From contig NZ_CACSKB010000028.1 of NCBI RefSeq assembly GCF_902706225.1, positions 1-52,776 of the forward strand: DNA of 52,776 bases. The letters are read 5' to 3'. This stretch comes from Microbacterium sp. 18062. Its GTDB lineage: Bacteria > Actinomycetota > Actinomycetes > Actinomycetales > Microbacteriaceae. The notes beneath the pieces are model-generated. The model made no database searches, had not been told where the DNA came from, and worked only from the letters and a program-made list of their open reading frames with translations. This document shows, piece after piece, positions 30,118 to 38,517 of this stretch; position 1 is the stretch's first letter, and every line of letters begins with the position of its first letter. Both the position numbers and the translations under genes were made by a program.

Positions 30118-30161
30118 GTCAACTTGGGTTGACGCCGACGGGTGCGTCAATTACCGTTGAC
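30118..30161 (+). promoter_or_regulatory. Promoter overlapped by two operators, before the small HTH gene
   Basis: TTGACG (30129-30134), 17 bases, TACCGT (30152-30157) form the promoter. GTCAACTTGGGTTGAC (30118-30133) overlaps the -35 and GTCAATTACCGTTGAC (30146-30161) covers the -10. Both have GTCAA and TTGAC half-sites six bases apart and their centres are 28 bases apart. This is the layout of tight repression, most simply autorepression by the HTH protein encoded just downstream. Confidence 0.7.
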
Positions 30162-30194
30162 AGCGGTGGCCCCCGACGCCGCCACGGACGGAGG

Positions 30195-30410
30195 ATGATG
30201 AGCGACTCGATCCGCACCGCGATCGCCGCGGCCGACGGCGGCGAGCCGCTCGCCGAGCTGCGCCGGCTGGCGGCGCTGCGCGGCGAGCTCGCACGCGCCG
30301 AGGCCGCCCAGGTGCGCCGCGCGCGCGCCGACGGCTACTCGTGGGTCGCGATCGCCGGCGCCCTCGGCGTGACCCGGCAGGCCGTCCACAAGAAGTACGG
30401 TCGGAAGTAG
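30195..30410 (+). CDS. Small helix-turn-helix protein
   Basis: A 71-residue protein made of an N-terminal alpha-helical, Ala/Glu/Arg-rich stretch (likely dimerising) and a C-terminal helix-turn-helix (YSWVAIAGALGVTRQAVHKKYG, with TRQAVHKKY as recognition helix). The start may be the ATG at 30195 or the one at 30198; GGAGG ends directly before the first, so the second has the better spacing. It reads as a minimal DNA-binding protein and sits behind tandem operators and 30 bases before an ABC exporter gene, so it probably controls both itself and the exporter. Confidence 0.8.
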   Translation: MMSDSIRTAIAAADGGEPLAELRRLAALRGELARAEAAQVRRARADGYSWVAIAGALGVTRQAVHKKYGRK

Positions 30411-30440
30411 CACCCCCTGACGAACGAACGAGGTACCGGC

Positions 30441-32354
30441 ATGTCCACACCCGCCCGCGCGCGCCGCGGTCGTCGCTCCCCTGACGAGGGTCCCCGCGCC
30501 AGCTTCCGGCAGCTGCTCCCCTTCCTCTTCGAGCACAAGGGGGTGCTCGTCGTCGTCGCCGTGCTCAGCGTGCTCGCCGCCGGCGCCACGCTCGCCCAGC
30601 CGCTCGTGGTCGGCGAGGTCATCACCCGGGTTCAGGATGGCGACACCCTCGGCATCCTGGTCTGGGTGCTGGTCGCGCTGGTCGTCGCCTCATCCGTGAT
30701 CTCGGGGTATCAGCACTACCTGCTGCAGCGCACGGGCACCGCCGTCGTGTTCTCGAGCCGTCGGCGCCTGGTGGCCCGCATCCTGCACCTGCCGATCCGC
30801 GAGTTCGACGCGCGTCGTACGGGTGACCTCGTCTCCCGCGTGGGCACCGACACGACGCTGCTCTACGCCGTGCTCACCCAGGGGCTCGCCGACTCGGTCG
30901 GCAACGTCCTCATCTTCGCCGGCGCGATCATCGCGATGCTCCTCATCGACCCGATCCTCCTGCTGCTGATCCTCGTGGTCATCGGCCTGTCGATCGGTGT
31001 CGTCGGGGTGCTCAGCGGCCGCATCCGGCGCGAGACGAGCGCCCAGCAGGAGAAGGTCGGCGAGCTGGCCTCGGGCGTCGAGCGAGCGGTCGGCTCCATC
31101 CGCACCGTGCGCGCGGCAGGGGCAGGCGAGCGCGAGCAGGAGACCATCAGCCGCACGGCCGCCGAGGCGTACGGCATCGGCGTGCGCATCGCGAAGGCGT
31201 CCGCCCTGGTCGTGCCCGTCGCCGGCATCGCCCTGCAGCTGTCGCTCCTGGTCGTCCTCGGCGTCGGCGGCTTCCGCGTCGCGTCGGGCGCGATCGAGAT
31301 CGCGAGCCTCGTCACGTTCGTGATGTTCCTCTTCTTCCTCATCCAGCCGCTCGGCTCGTTCTTCGGTGCCATCACGTCCGTCAACCAGGCGCTCGGCGCG
31401 CTCGGCCGTATCCAGGAGGTCCTGGACCTCCCGACCGAGTCCCAGGATGACGCCGCCATCGCGGCACGGGTCACGGATGCGGACGCCCCCGCAGGCGCCG
31501 ACGTGCCGGCGATCGAGTTCCGCGACGTGCACTTCCGCTACCCCGAGGCGGTCGTCGCCGCACGGCAGAAGACCGAGGCCGAGGCCAAGGCCCTGCTCTC
31601 AAGCGCCCGCGTCGACACCTCGACGCTCGACATCCCGGACCCGGCCGTCGCCAAGGACGACCTGCGGACGGATGGCGAGGTCCTGCACGGTGTCTCGTTC
31701 CGCGTGCCCCGGGGCGCCCGTGTGGCGCTCGTGGGACCGTCCGGGGCGGGAAAGAGCACGACCCTCGCGCTCATCGAGCGGTTCTACGATCCGACGGAGG
31801 GCGCGATCCTGCTCGGCGGTCGCGACGTCCGCACGCTCGATCGCGACGCGCTGCGGGCACAGCTCGGCTACGTCGAACAGGATGCGCCGACCCTCGCCGG
31901 CACGATCGGCGACAACCTGCGGCTGGCCTCGCCGGCGGCATCCGACGCCGACTGCGAGCGCGTGCTGCGCGAGGTCAACCTCGGCGACGTGCTCGACCGC
32001 TCCCCTCTGGGCCTCCACGCCCCCGTCGGCGAGGCGGGGGTCATGCTCTCCGGCGGCGAACGTCAGCGCCTCGCGATCGCGCGTGCCCTGCTCGCCGCTC
32101 CCCCCATCCTGCTGCTCGACGAGTCGACGTCCTCGCTCGACGGGCTGAACGAGCAGCGCATGCGCGAGGCGATCGACGCGGTCGCCGAGGGACGCACGCT
32201 GATCGTCATCGCGCACCGCCTCTCGACGGTCGTCGACAGCGACCTGATCGTGGTCGTCGATCGCGGTCGCGTGGTGGGTCAGGGCACGCATTCCGACCTC
32301 GTCGCCGAAGTGCCGCTGTACCGTGACCTGGCGAAGCACCAGCTGCTCGTCTGA
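30441..32354 (+). CDS. ABC exporter (fused membrane and ATPase domains)
   Basis: A 637-residue half-transporter that should work as a dimer. Residues 1-25 are basic, about 30-320 form the six-helix membrane domain, and 355-637 the ATPase with Walker A GPSGAGKS (about 433), signature LSGGERQR (about 536), Walker B ILLLDEST and the H-loop IAHRLS. Between the first strand of the ATPase (IEFRDVHFRYP) and the usual VLHGVSF there is an insertion of about 45 residues rich in Ala, Glu and Lys, which is unusual for the family. It follows the small HTH gene closely. The exported substrate is unknown; drugs or a peptide are possible. Confidence 0.9.
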   Translation: MSTPARARRGRRSPDEGPRASFRQLLPFLFEHKGVLVVVAVLSVLAAGATLAQPLVVGEVITRVQDGDTLGILVWVLVALVVASSVISGYQHYLLQRTGTAVVFSSRRRLVARILHLPIREFDARRTGDLVSRVGTDTTLLYAVLTQGLADSVGNVLIFAGAIIAMLLIDPILLLLILVVIGLSIGVVGVLSGRIRRETSAQQEKVGELASGVERAVGSIRTVRAAGAGEREQETISRTAAEAYGIGVRIAKASALVVPVAGIALQLSLLVVLGVGGFRVASGAIEIASLVTFVMFLFFLIQPLGSFFGAITSVNQALGALGRIQEVLDLPTESQDDAAIAARVTDADAPAGADVPAIEFRDVHFRYPEAVVAARQKTEAEAKALLSSARVDTSTLDIPDPAVAKDDLRTDGEVLHGVSFRVPRGARVALVGPSGAGKSTTLALIERFYDPTEGAILLGGRDVRTLDRDALRAQLGYVEQDAPTLAGTIGDNLRLASPAASDADCERVLREVNLGDVLDRSPLGLHAPVGEAGVMLSGGERQRLAIARALLAAPPILLLDESTSSLDGLNEQRMREAIDAVAEGRTLIVIAHRLSTVVDSDLIVVVDRGRVVGQGTHSDLVAEVPLYRDLAKHQLLV

Positions 32355-32464
32355 GTGTCGCTCTCTTCGCGCGGGGAGGCCGGTAACCAACGCTCATGAC
32401 CGAGCGCCTCAGGGCGCCCGAGCTCGGCCTTGCCGCCCCCACTCCGTATCAGCAGTGGGTTATG

Positions 32465-32506
32465 TCCCCCAAATGGGGGATACCCCCCCCGGAAGCCATT
32501 TATAGT
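32465..32506 (+). promoter_or_regulatory. Promoter region of the secreted-protein gene
   Basis: TATAGT (32501-32506) is a good -10; the predicted start is near 32513. Upstream lies TCCCCC-AAAT-GGGGGA (32465-32480) followed by a run of eight C, an operator-like palindrome over the -35 region. The -35 itself is not recognisable. Confidence 0.5.
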
Positions 32507-32534
32507 CCTGAGCAAAGCCATCCTGGAGGGGAAG

Positions 32535-33128
32535 ATGCAGAAGAAACTGTTCTGGATTCGCGTCATATCTTCGGTCTTTGCCGTCGGCGTGGTCGTTGCC
32601 GGCGGAGGGATCGCCAGCCCCGCGAACGCCGCGAAACTGACTGTGTCCGACGCAGGCACGTTAGCCGTTTGCGACGGCGAGACGCTCGATCTCACACACT
32701 CATCCGGGAGACCTCTGACCGCGCAGGAGATCGACCGGGGCACCCAGACAGTACAGAACTACTGTTCCTACAAGCTGCAACAGGGTCTCGTCACTCCCTT
32801 CGGCACGACGAACGGAGGCTACGTCGTCAACACCACAAACGCCAGCACAGTCACGTGTTCCTGCGGTTCGTATAAGAGTTGGACAATCAAGATCACGGCG
32901 ACAGGGCTCCACACTTCAGGTGAGAAGTGGGTTGACCTGATCTACCGTGCGCTGCCGGGATCGGGAGCATGGCAGGCCGGGTCTGCCAACTTCGTAGGAC
33001 CCGCCACGACGTATGCAAACCTTCCTTTGGAATCCGGGACCATGAGCACGAGCCAGCACATCCAGAGCTACGGAACGTACACTCGAAACAGCAATATCGT
33101 CGAACAGGTCTACAACTCCGCAGGATGA
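32535..33128 (+). CDS. Secreted protein of unknown function
   Basis: A 197-residue protein with a clear Sec signal peptide: basic MQKKLFWIR, a hydrophobic core (VISSVFAVGVVVAGGGI) and a likely cleavage site at ANA-AK near residue 34. The mature part is Ser/Thr/Gly/Asn-rich with likely beta structure and four cysteines (LAVCDG, QNYCSY, TCSCGS), which could form two disulfides. GGAGGGGAAG precedes the ATG at 32535. GC content is lower than the neighbours (about 55-60%) and codon use is less biased, suggesting recent transfer. No family was recognised. The next gene starts five bases after the stop. Confidence 0.8.
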   Translation: MQKKLFWIRVISSVFAVGVVVAGGGIASPANAAKLTVSDAGTLAVCDGETLDLTHSSGRPLTAQEIDRGTQTVQNYCSYKLQQGLVTPFGTTNGGYVVNTTNASTVTCSCGSYKSWTIKITATGLHTSGEKWVDLIYRALPGSGAWQAGSANFVGPATTYANLPLESGTMSTSQHIQSYGTYTRNSNIVEQVYNSAG

Positions 33129-33132
33129 TGAA

Positions 33133-33531
33133 TTGTCGAGAGCCCCAGTCCCGCTGCCGAACGGATTGACGGTGAACTTCTATGCCGGATGGACCACGTC
33201 GGGCATAGAGGTCACCATGGTCGCTGAACGGAGCGGCATGACCGATGACTACGACCGGGCCTATGCGATCGCGCTGGACGATTATCTCCACGCGGTCGCA
33301 GAGAACGGACCCGCGAGTCGTCCGCCGCCTCTCACCGGCGCCGAAGCACTCATGGACGCCGTGCAGCTTCTGCGCGACGACGGCACACGTCCACCCCACA
33401 GCCTGACGAAGCGGACCGGGGGCACGGGCACCGAGTGGACCGTGGTCTGGTCTGCACCCGACTGGCAACCAGCCCAAGTCGTGCTCATCGGCACCAGCGA
33501 ACCCGCCTACCGGCTGGCCGTCGAGGAGTAA
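33133..33531 (+). CDS. Hypothetical protein paired with the secreted protein
   Basis: A 132-residue soluble protein with no signal peptide or membrane segment. It has a beta-type N-terminal part (NGLTVNFYAGWTTSGIEVTMV), an acidic helix (DDYDRAYAIALDDYLHAVAEN) and a C-terminal WTVVW ... AQVVLIGTSEPAYR stretch. The TTG at 33133 is preferred because GCAGGA lies eight bases upstream; a GTG further in is the alternative. The five-base gap to the secreted-protein gene indicates one transcript. A cytosolic partner such as an immunity or chaperone protein is possible but not shown; no family was recognised. Confidence 0.65.
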   Translation: MSRAPVPLPNGLTVNFYAGWTTSGIEVTMVAERSGMTDDYDRAYAIALDDYLHAVAENGPASRPPPLTGAEALMDAVQLLRDDGTRPPHSLTKRTGGTGTEWTVVWSAPDWQPAQVVLIGTSEPAYRLAVEE

Positions 33532-33543
33532 CCCGACCCGTCA

Positions 33544-33616
33544 CCGCGAGAAACCACATCCGCCCCGAGACGACGCGCAATGCGGTCGGTTTCGGGACGG
33601 ATGTGGTTTCTCGCGG
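33544..33616. repeat. Long palindrome between convergent genes
   Basis: CCGCGAGAAACCACATCCG pairs perfectly with 33598-33616 (19-base-pair stem) with further inner pairing (CCCGA/TCGGG). It sits 13 bases after the hypothetical gene stop and 15 bases from the pckG stop, so it can serve both strands. Its words resemble those of the other nested palindromes here. Confidence 0.8.
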
Positions 33617-33631
33617 GATGATGCCGGGGCG

Positions 33632-35512
33632 TCAGGCGGGCTGCGCCTGCGTCAGGCGGTAGCGGAGCGACGCCAGCTCGGCACGCAGCGCCGACGGCAC
33701 CTTGGCGCCGAACGTGTCGTAGAACTCCTCGGTGAGCGCAGCCTCGGCGAGCCACGACTGCGGATCGATTGCGAACAGCTCGTCGAGGTCCTCCTGGGGA
33801 ACCTCGATGCCGTCGAGGTTCAGGTCCTCCGTGCGCGGCAGGCGGCCGATCGGGCTGTCGACCGCGGGGACGCGACCCTCGACGCGGCGGATGATCCAGT
33901 CGATCACACGCGAGTTGTCGCCGAACCCGGGCCACAGGAACCGGCCGTCGGCGCCCTTGCGGAACCAGTTCACCTGGAAGATGCGCGGCGCACGGTCGAA
34001 CCGCAGCTTCTGGCCGATCGACACCCAGTGCCCGAAGTAGTCGGCCATGTTGTAGCCGCAGAACGGCAGCATCGCGAACGGGTCGCGGCGCAGCTCGCCG
34101 ACGGTGCCCTCGGCGGCGGCCGTGCGCTCCGACGAGATGGTCGAGCCGAGGAAGACGCCGTGCGTCCAGTCGGTCGCCTCCAGCACCAGCGGCACGTTCG
34201 TGGCACGACGTCCGCCGAACAGGATCGCGTCCAGCGGCACGCCCTCGGGGGTGTCCCAGTCCGCCGCGATCTGCGGGCACTGCGCGGCCGAGACGGTGAA
34301 GCGCGAGTTCGGGTGGGCGGCGGGGCGTCCGGACGCGGGCGTCCACGGGTTCCCCTCCCAGTCCTCGAGCTGAGCGGGCGCCTCGTCGGTCAGTCCCTCC
34401 CACCAGACGTCGCCGTCGGGGCGCAGGGCCACGTTCGTGAAGATCGTGTTTCCCCAGAGCGTCTCGACCGCGGTGACGTTCGTCGACTCGCCGGTTCCGG
34501 GCGCCACGCCGAAGAACCCGGCCTCCGGGTTGATCGCCCAGAGGCGTCCGTCCTCGCCCGGACGCAGCCACGCGATGTCGTCGCCCAGCGTCTCGACGCG
34601 CCATCCGGGGATCGTGGGACGCAGCATCGCGAGGTTGGTCTTGCCGCACGCCGACGGGAACGCCGCCGCGACGTGGTACGCCTTGCCCTCGGGGCTGATC
34701 ACGCGGATGAGCAGCATGTGCTCGGCGAGCCAGCCCTCGTCGCGGCCGATGACCGACGCGATGCGCAGCGCGAAGCACTTCTTGGCGAGGATGGCGTTGC
34801 CGCCGTAGCCGGAACCGTACGACCACACCTCGAGCGTGTCGGGGAAGTGCACGATGTACTTGTCGTCGTTGCAGGGCCACGCGACATCCGCCTCGCCCGG
34901 GGCCAGCGGCGCACCGACCGAGTGCACCGTCTTCACCCAGGGCGCGCCACTCGCGATCTGCTCGACGACGTCGAGGCCGACGCGCGTCATGATGCCGATC
35001 GAGGTGACCGCGTAGGCGGAGTCGGTGACCTGCACCCCGATGTGCGAGAGCGGACCGCCGACGGCTCCCATCGAGAACGGCACGACGTACATCGTGCGGC
35101 CGCGCATGGAGCCCGCGAAAACCCGGGTCATGGTCTCGCGCATCTCGGCGGGGTCCGCCCAGTTGTTCGTGGGGCCGGCATCCTCCTCGCGCTCCGAGGC
35201 GATGAAGGTGCGGCCCTCGGTGCGAGCCACATCGCTCGGGTGCGAGCGGGCGAGGTACGAGCTCGGCCGCCACTCCGGGTTGAGCTTGATCAGCTTTCCC
35301 TCATCGACCATCTCGCGCAGCAGCGCCTCGTTCTCGGCGCGCGATCCGTCGACCCAGTGGACACGGTCGGGCTGCGTGAGCGCGGCGATCTCGTCGACCC
35401 AGGCGGCCAGGGCGGCCATGCCCTCGCCCTCGAGTTCGGGACGCTGGCCGTACGCACGCGACGCGCCGATGCGGTCCGATGCGGTGCGGGAGAAGGTCTC
35501 GGCGAGTGCCAT
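33632..35512 (-). CDS. pckG: Phosphoenolpyruvate carboxykinase (GTP)
   Basis: Converts oxaloacetate and GTP to phosphoenolpyruvate, the entry to gluconeogenesis from TCA intermediates. The 626-residue protein has the GTP-type landmarks: [23 protein letters not shown], the P-loop [12 protein letters not shown] (kinase motif 1a), [13 protein letters not shown] (kinase motif 2), [21 protein letters not shown] and [10 protein letters not shown]. The ATG at 35512 follows CAGGAG by a few bases. It is divergent from a RamB-like regulator, whose corynebacterial relative controls acetate, propionate and gluconeogenic genes, so control of pckG by its neighbour is likely. Confidence 0.97.
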   Translation of the reverse strand: MALAETFSRTASDRIGASRAYGQRPELEGEGMAALAAWVDEIAALTQPDRVHWVDGSRAENEALLREMVDEGKLIKLNPEWRPSSYLARSHPSDVARTEGRTFIASEREEDAGPTNNWADPAEMRETMTRVFAGSMRGRTMYVVPFSMGAVGGPLSHIGVQVTDSAYAVTSIGIMTRVGLDVVEQIASGAPWVKTVHSVGAPLAPGEADVAWPCNDDKYIVHFPDTLEVWSYGSGYGGNAILAKKCFALRIASVIGRDEGWLAEHMLLIRVISPEGKAYHVAAAFPSACGKTNLAMLRPTIPGWRVETLGDDIAWLRPGEDGRLWAINPEAGFFGVAPGTGESTNVTAVETLWGNTIFTNVALRPDGDVWWEGLTDEAPAQLEDWEGNPWTPASGRPAAHPNSRFTVSAAQCPQIAADWDTPEGVPLDAILFGGRRATNVPLVLEATDWTHGVFLGSTISSERTAAAEGTVGELRRDPFAMLPFCGYNMADYFGHWVSIGQKLRFDRAPRIFQVNWFRKGADGRFLWPGFGDNSRVIDWIIRRVEGRVPAVDSPIGRLPRTEDLNLDGIEVPQEDLDELFAIDPQSWLAEAALTEEFYDTFGAKVPSALRAELASLRYRLTQAQPA

Positions 35513-35624
35513 GATGACTCCTGTCGGGGATGAAGGTGTGCAAAACGTAAGTTCCCTCCAACCTTGCCGCCCTCTTGCCCCCTCTTTCCTGGCCGCACGT
35601 TCGAAAAAATCGCGATTCTTTCAG

Positions 35625-35630
35625 TATGAT
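35625..35630 (+). promoter_or_regulatory. Leaderless -10 element of the RamB-like regulator gene
   Basis: TATGAT six bases before the ATG at 35637. The palindrome AATCGCGATT (35608-35617) lies in the spacer just upstream and may be an operator. A GTGCAAAACG around 35538 in the pckG leader weakly recalls RamB-type sites. Confidence 0.55.
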
Positions 35631-35636
35631 CAAGGA

Positions 35637-37073
35637 ATGGCGTCGAGCACGATCGAACTCACCACCCTGGGTCACCGCATCCGCCACTACCGCACGGCCG
35701 CCGGGCTCACCCTGGACGAGCTGGGCGCGGCGGTCGGCGTCGCCGGCAGCCATCTCAGCCTGATCGAGAACGGCAAGCGGGAGCCGAAGCTGTCGCTCCT
35801 GCAGGAGATCGCGAGCGCCACCGCCATCCAGCTCGGCGATCTGCTCTCGAGCGAGCCGCCGAACCGGCGCGCCGCCCTCGAGATCGACCTGGAGCGTGCG
35901 CAGTCGACGCACGCGTTCCGCCAGCTCGGCCTCCCCCCGATCAAGGTCACCAAGGGCCTGAGCGACGAGACGATCGAGACCGTGCTGGGGCTCCACCGCG
36001 AGCTGCAGCGCCGTGAGCGCGAGGCGATCGCGACGCCCGAGGAGGCACGCCGGGCCAACACCGAGCTGCGTCTGCGGATGCGGGAGCGCAACAACTACCT
36101 CCCCGACATCGAGAAGCTGGCCGAGAAGCAGCTGAAGTCCGCGGGTCACGTCGGCGGCGCCCTCACCCACCGCACCGTCAGCATCATGGCCGGCCAGCTC
36201 GGGTTCGAGCTGATCTACGCGAGCGACCTGCCCCAGTCGACCCGGTCCATCACCGACCTCGAGAACGGCCGCATCTACCTCCCGCCCGCGTCGATCCCCG
36301 GCGGGCACGGCCTGCGCTCGATGGCGCTGCAGGCGATGGCGCACCGCCTGCTCGGACACCAGCCGCCGAGCGACTACGCCGACTTCCTGCAGCAGCGCCT
36401 CGAGATCAACTACTACGCGGCGAGCTGTCTCATGCCGCTGACGAACGCCGTCGCCTTCCTGCAGCAGGCGAAGAAGGAGCGCGACCTCGCGGTCGAGGAC
36501 TTCCGCGACGCGTTCGGGGTCACGCACGAGGCGGCCGGGATGCGGATGACGAACCTGCTGACCGAGCACGTCGGCATCCCGCTGCACTTCCTGCGGGTCG
36601 ACGGCGACGGGGCGATCTCGCGCGTCTTCGAGAACGACGACCTGCCCCTCCCGATGGACGTCACCGGCGCTGTCGAGGGTCAGATCGTCTGCCGCAGGTT
36701 CTCGGCCCGCGCGGCTTTCGCCGAGCAGAACCGCACGACCGAGCACTACCAGTACACCGACACCCCGTCGGGAACCTACTGGTGCTCCACGCAGACCGGG
36801 TCGACGGCCGACGGCGAGTTCTCGATCACCGTCGGCGTGCCCTTCGACGATGCCCGGTGGTTCCGCGGCCGCGAGACCGCGCAGCGGGCGACCTCGACCT
36901 GCCCCGACGAGTCGTGCTGCCGTCGCCCCGCGGACGACGCGGCGCACCGCTGGTCGGGCAAGGCGTGGCCGAGCGCCCGGGTGCACATGCAGATGTTCAC
37001 ACCGCTCCCCCGCGGCGCGTTCCCGGGCGTGGACGACAACGAGGTCTACGCGTTCCTCGACCGCCACGCCTGA
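35637..37073 (+). CDS. RamB-like short-chain fatty acid / acetate regulator
   Basis: A 478-residue regulator of the RamB/PrpR type. Residues 10-65 are an XRE helix-turn-helix (GLTLDELGAAVGVAGSHLSLIENGKREP), the middle is an ImmA/IrrE-like domain, and the C terminus has the cysteine-rich short-chain fatty acid regulator region (STCPDESCCRRP). In the middle domain the usual HExxH is reduced to MAHRLLGH, so peptidase activity is unlikely, as in RamB. It is divergent from pckG with 124 bases between, and its promoter is leaderless. Acyl-CoA or acetate-linked effectors are inferred from the family. Confidence 0.88.
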   Translation: MASSTIELTTLGHRIRHYRTAAGLTLDELGAAVGVAGSHLSLIENGKREPKLSLLQEIASATAIQLGDLLSSEPPNRRAALEIDLERAQSTHAFRQLGLPPIKVTKGLSDETIETVLGLHRELQRREREAIATPEEARRANTELRLRMRERNNYLPDIEKLAEKQLKSAGHVGGALTHRTVSIMAGQLGFELIYASDLPQSTRSITDLENGRIYLPPASIPGGHGLRSMALQAMAHRLLGHQPPSDYADFLQQRLEINYYAASCLMPLTNAVAFLQQAKKERDLAVEDFRDAFGVTHEAAGMRMTNLLTEHVGIPLHFLRVDGDGAISRVFENDDLPLPMDVTGAVEGQIVCRRFSARAAFAEQNRTTEHYQYTDTPSGTYWCSTQTGSTADGEFSITVGVPFDDARWFRGRETAQRATSTCPDESCCRRPADDAAHRWSGKAWPSARVHMQMFTPLPRGAFPGVDDNEVYAFLDRHA

Positions 37074-37080
37074 GCGCGTG

Positions 37081-37127
37081 CGCATCCGCTGCTGGGCGTG
37101 CAGGTGCGTGCGCAGCGAGCGGATGCG
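37081..37127. terminator. Hairpin between convergent regulator and DszC-like genes
   Basis: CGCATCCGCT (37081-37090) pairs with AGCGGATGCG (37118-37127) in the 82-base gap between two convergent genes; likely two-way terminator without a U-tract. Confidence 0.5.
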
Positions 37128-37155
37128 GGCGCCGGAGTGCCCGGCCCCGCGGGCC

Positions 37156-38385
37156 TTAGGTGTAGAGCGAGATGGGCTGGACGACGCCGGTGAGGAAGTT
37201 CGCGCCGACCTCGAGCTTCTTGTAGTCGACCGGATCGTGCAGGGAGTGCGTCCGGATGTTGCGCCAGTGCAGGTCGAGGCCCACGCGGTTCGCCGTCGAG
37301 CTCGTGCCGGTCGCCTCGAAGACGCGGTTCGCGACGTCGACGGCGGTGTCGCTCGAGACGACCTTGAGCTGCGCGATCTCGATCTCGAGGGCCGCCCGAT
37401 CGTCGGCGGTGACCGCCCACCCGTCGCCCACGACCTCGTCGAACCGCCGGTTGACCCGGTCGGCGAGCGCCTCGACGGCCGCCACCCGCGAGACGAGCTC
37501 GCCGTACAGCCGCCGCACGAACGGGTCGTCGCTGTAGGTCGGCACCCCGCTGAGGAACCACGAGTTGGGCCGCGCGTTCGTCAGCTCCCGCGCCTGTGCG
37601 AGCGCGCCCTGGGCGAGCCCGAGGTAGAGGTTGCCGAAGACGAGCTGGATGCCGGGGGTGATGATGCTCTGGATGGGCTCGTCGGTGCCGAACCCGAGGA
37701 CGTGCTCGGGCTCGACCCGCACGTCGCGGTACGTGACGGTGTTGCTCGCGGACAGGCGCTGTCCGAGGTTGTCCCAGTCGTCGACGAGCTCGACGCCGGG
37801 GTGGCCGTAGGGCAGCACGAGGAACGCGAACTCGCCGTGGTGCTCACCGCCGTCGACGACCGCGTTGATCAGCAGCGCATCGCCGACGCCCGATCCGGTC
37901 GAGTACCGCTTGAAGCCGTTGAGCCGGTACCCGTCGCCGTCCACCGACAGCGTCAGGTTCGGATCGACCGGGTTGACCGAGTCACCCCAGATCCATCGGC
38001 CGTCGACGGTGGCCCGGAACCAGCGCTCGCGCTCCTCCGCGGGTGCGACGAGGGCGACGTTCGCCTCGTTGATGTAGTGGTAGCCGAGCAGCTGTCCGAT
38101 CGAGGCGTCGGTGCGCGAGAGGATGCGCACCGCCCGGAACGCCGACTCCCAGTGCGCACCGCCGCCCCCGAGCTCCGCCGGGTCGAGCAGTGTCGCCAGG
38201 CCGGAGTCCTTCAGCAGCGTCGCCTCGGCGAACGGCTGGGCGTTGGCCCGGTCACGGGCGAGCGCATCGACGCCCAGCGTCTCGGCGACCTCGGTCGCCA
38301 CCGCGTCCCAGCGGTCGGTCTCGGCGCGGTCGGCGGTGCCGCTCCAGTGCGTACGCGCAGTGGCGGTCGTGTCGGCGGTGGTCAT
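37156..38385 (-). CDS. DszC/SfnB-like flavin-dependent monooxygenase (acyl-CoA dehydrogenase fold)
   Basis: A 409-residue protein with the acyl-CoA dehydrogenase fold: helical N domain (LLKDSGLATLLDPAELGGGG, ILSRTDASIGQLLGYHY), middle beta domain (GYRLNGFKRYSTGSGVGDALLI, VEPEHVLGF) and helical C domain. It lacks the usual catalytic-base context of acyl-CoA dehydrogenases and resembles the FMNH2-dependent DszC/SfnB/SfnC group that oxidises sulfur or related compounds. ATG at 38385 follows GAGGAGA. It shares direction with an NtaA/DszA-type monooxygenase gene 132 bases upstream. The substrate is unknown; an organosulfur compound is a context guess. No flavin reductase gene is nearby. Confidence 0.85.
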   Translation of the reverse strand: MTTADTTATARTHWSGTADRAETDRWDAVATEVAETLGVDALARDRANAQPFAEATLLKDSGLATLLDPAELGGGGAHWESAFRAVRILSRTDASIGQLLGYHYINEANVALVAPAEERERWFRATVDGRWIWGDSVNPVDPNLTLSVDGDGYRLNGFKRYSTGSGVGDALLINAVVDGGEHHGEFAFLVLPYGHPGVELVDDWDNLGQRLSASNTVTYRDVRVEPEHVLGFGTDEPIQSIITPGIQLVFGNLYLGLAQGALAQARELTNARPNSWFLSGVPTYSDDPFVRRLYGELVSRVAAVEALADRVNRRFDEVVGDGWAVTADDRAALEIEIAQLKVVSSDTAVDVANRVFEATGTSSTANRVGLDLHWRNIRTHSLHDPVDYKKLEVGANFLTGVVQPISLYT

Positions 38386-38445
38386 GGCGTCTCCTCGTGG
38401 TCGGGATGGTGCGGAGCCGGGCGGTGCGAATGGGATGCGAAGCGC

Positions 38446-38509
38446 AACTCCTCCTGAACGGACCCGCTCGACCGGCGGCGGGCGGCCGACGCGGCGGATC
38501 GGAGGAGTT
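38446..38509. repeat. Inverted repeat upstream of the DszC-like gene
   Basis: AACTCCTCC (38446-38454) and GGAGGAGTT (38501-38509) are perfect complements 46 bases apart, in the gap between the two monooxygenase genes. It may be an RNA hairpin in their shared transcript. Confidence 0.45.
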
Positions 38510-38517
38510 ACGGCGGA

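Noticed and set aside
33128..33169. ATG overlapping the secreted-protein stop as start of the partner gene
   Set aside because: It is out of frame with the 132-residue protein and stops after 13 codons.
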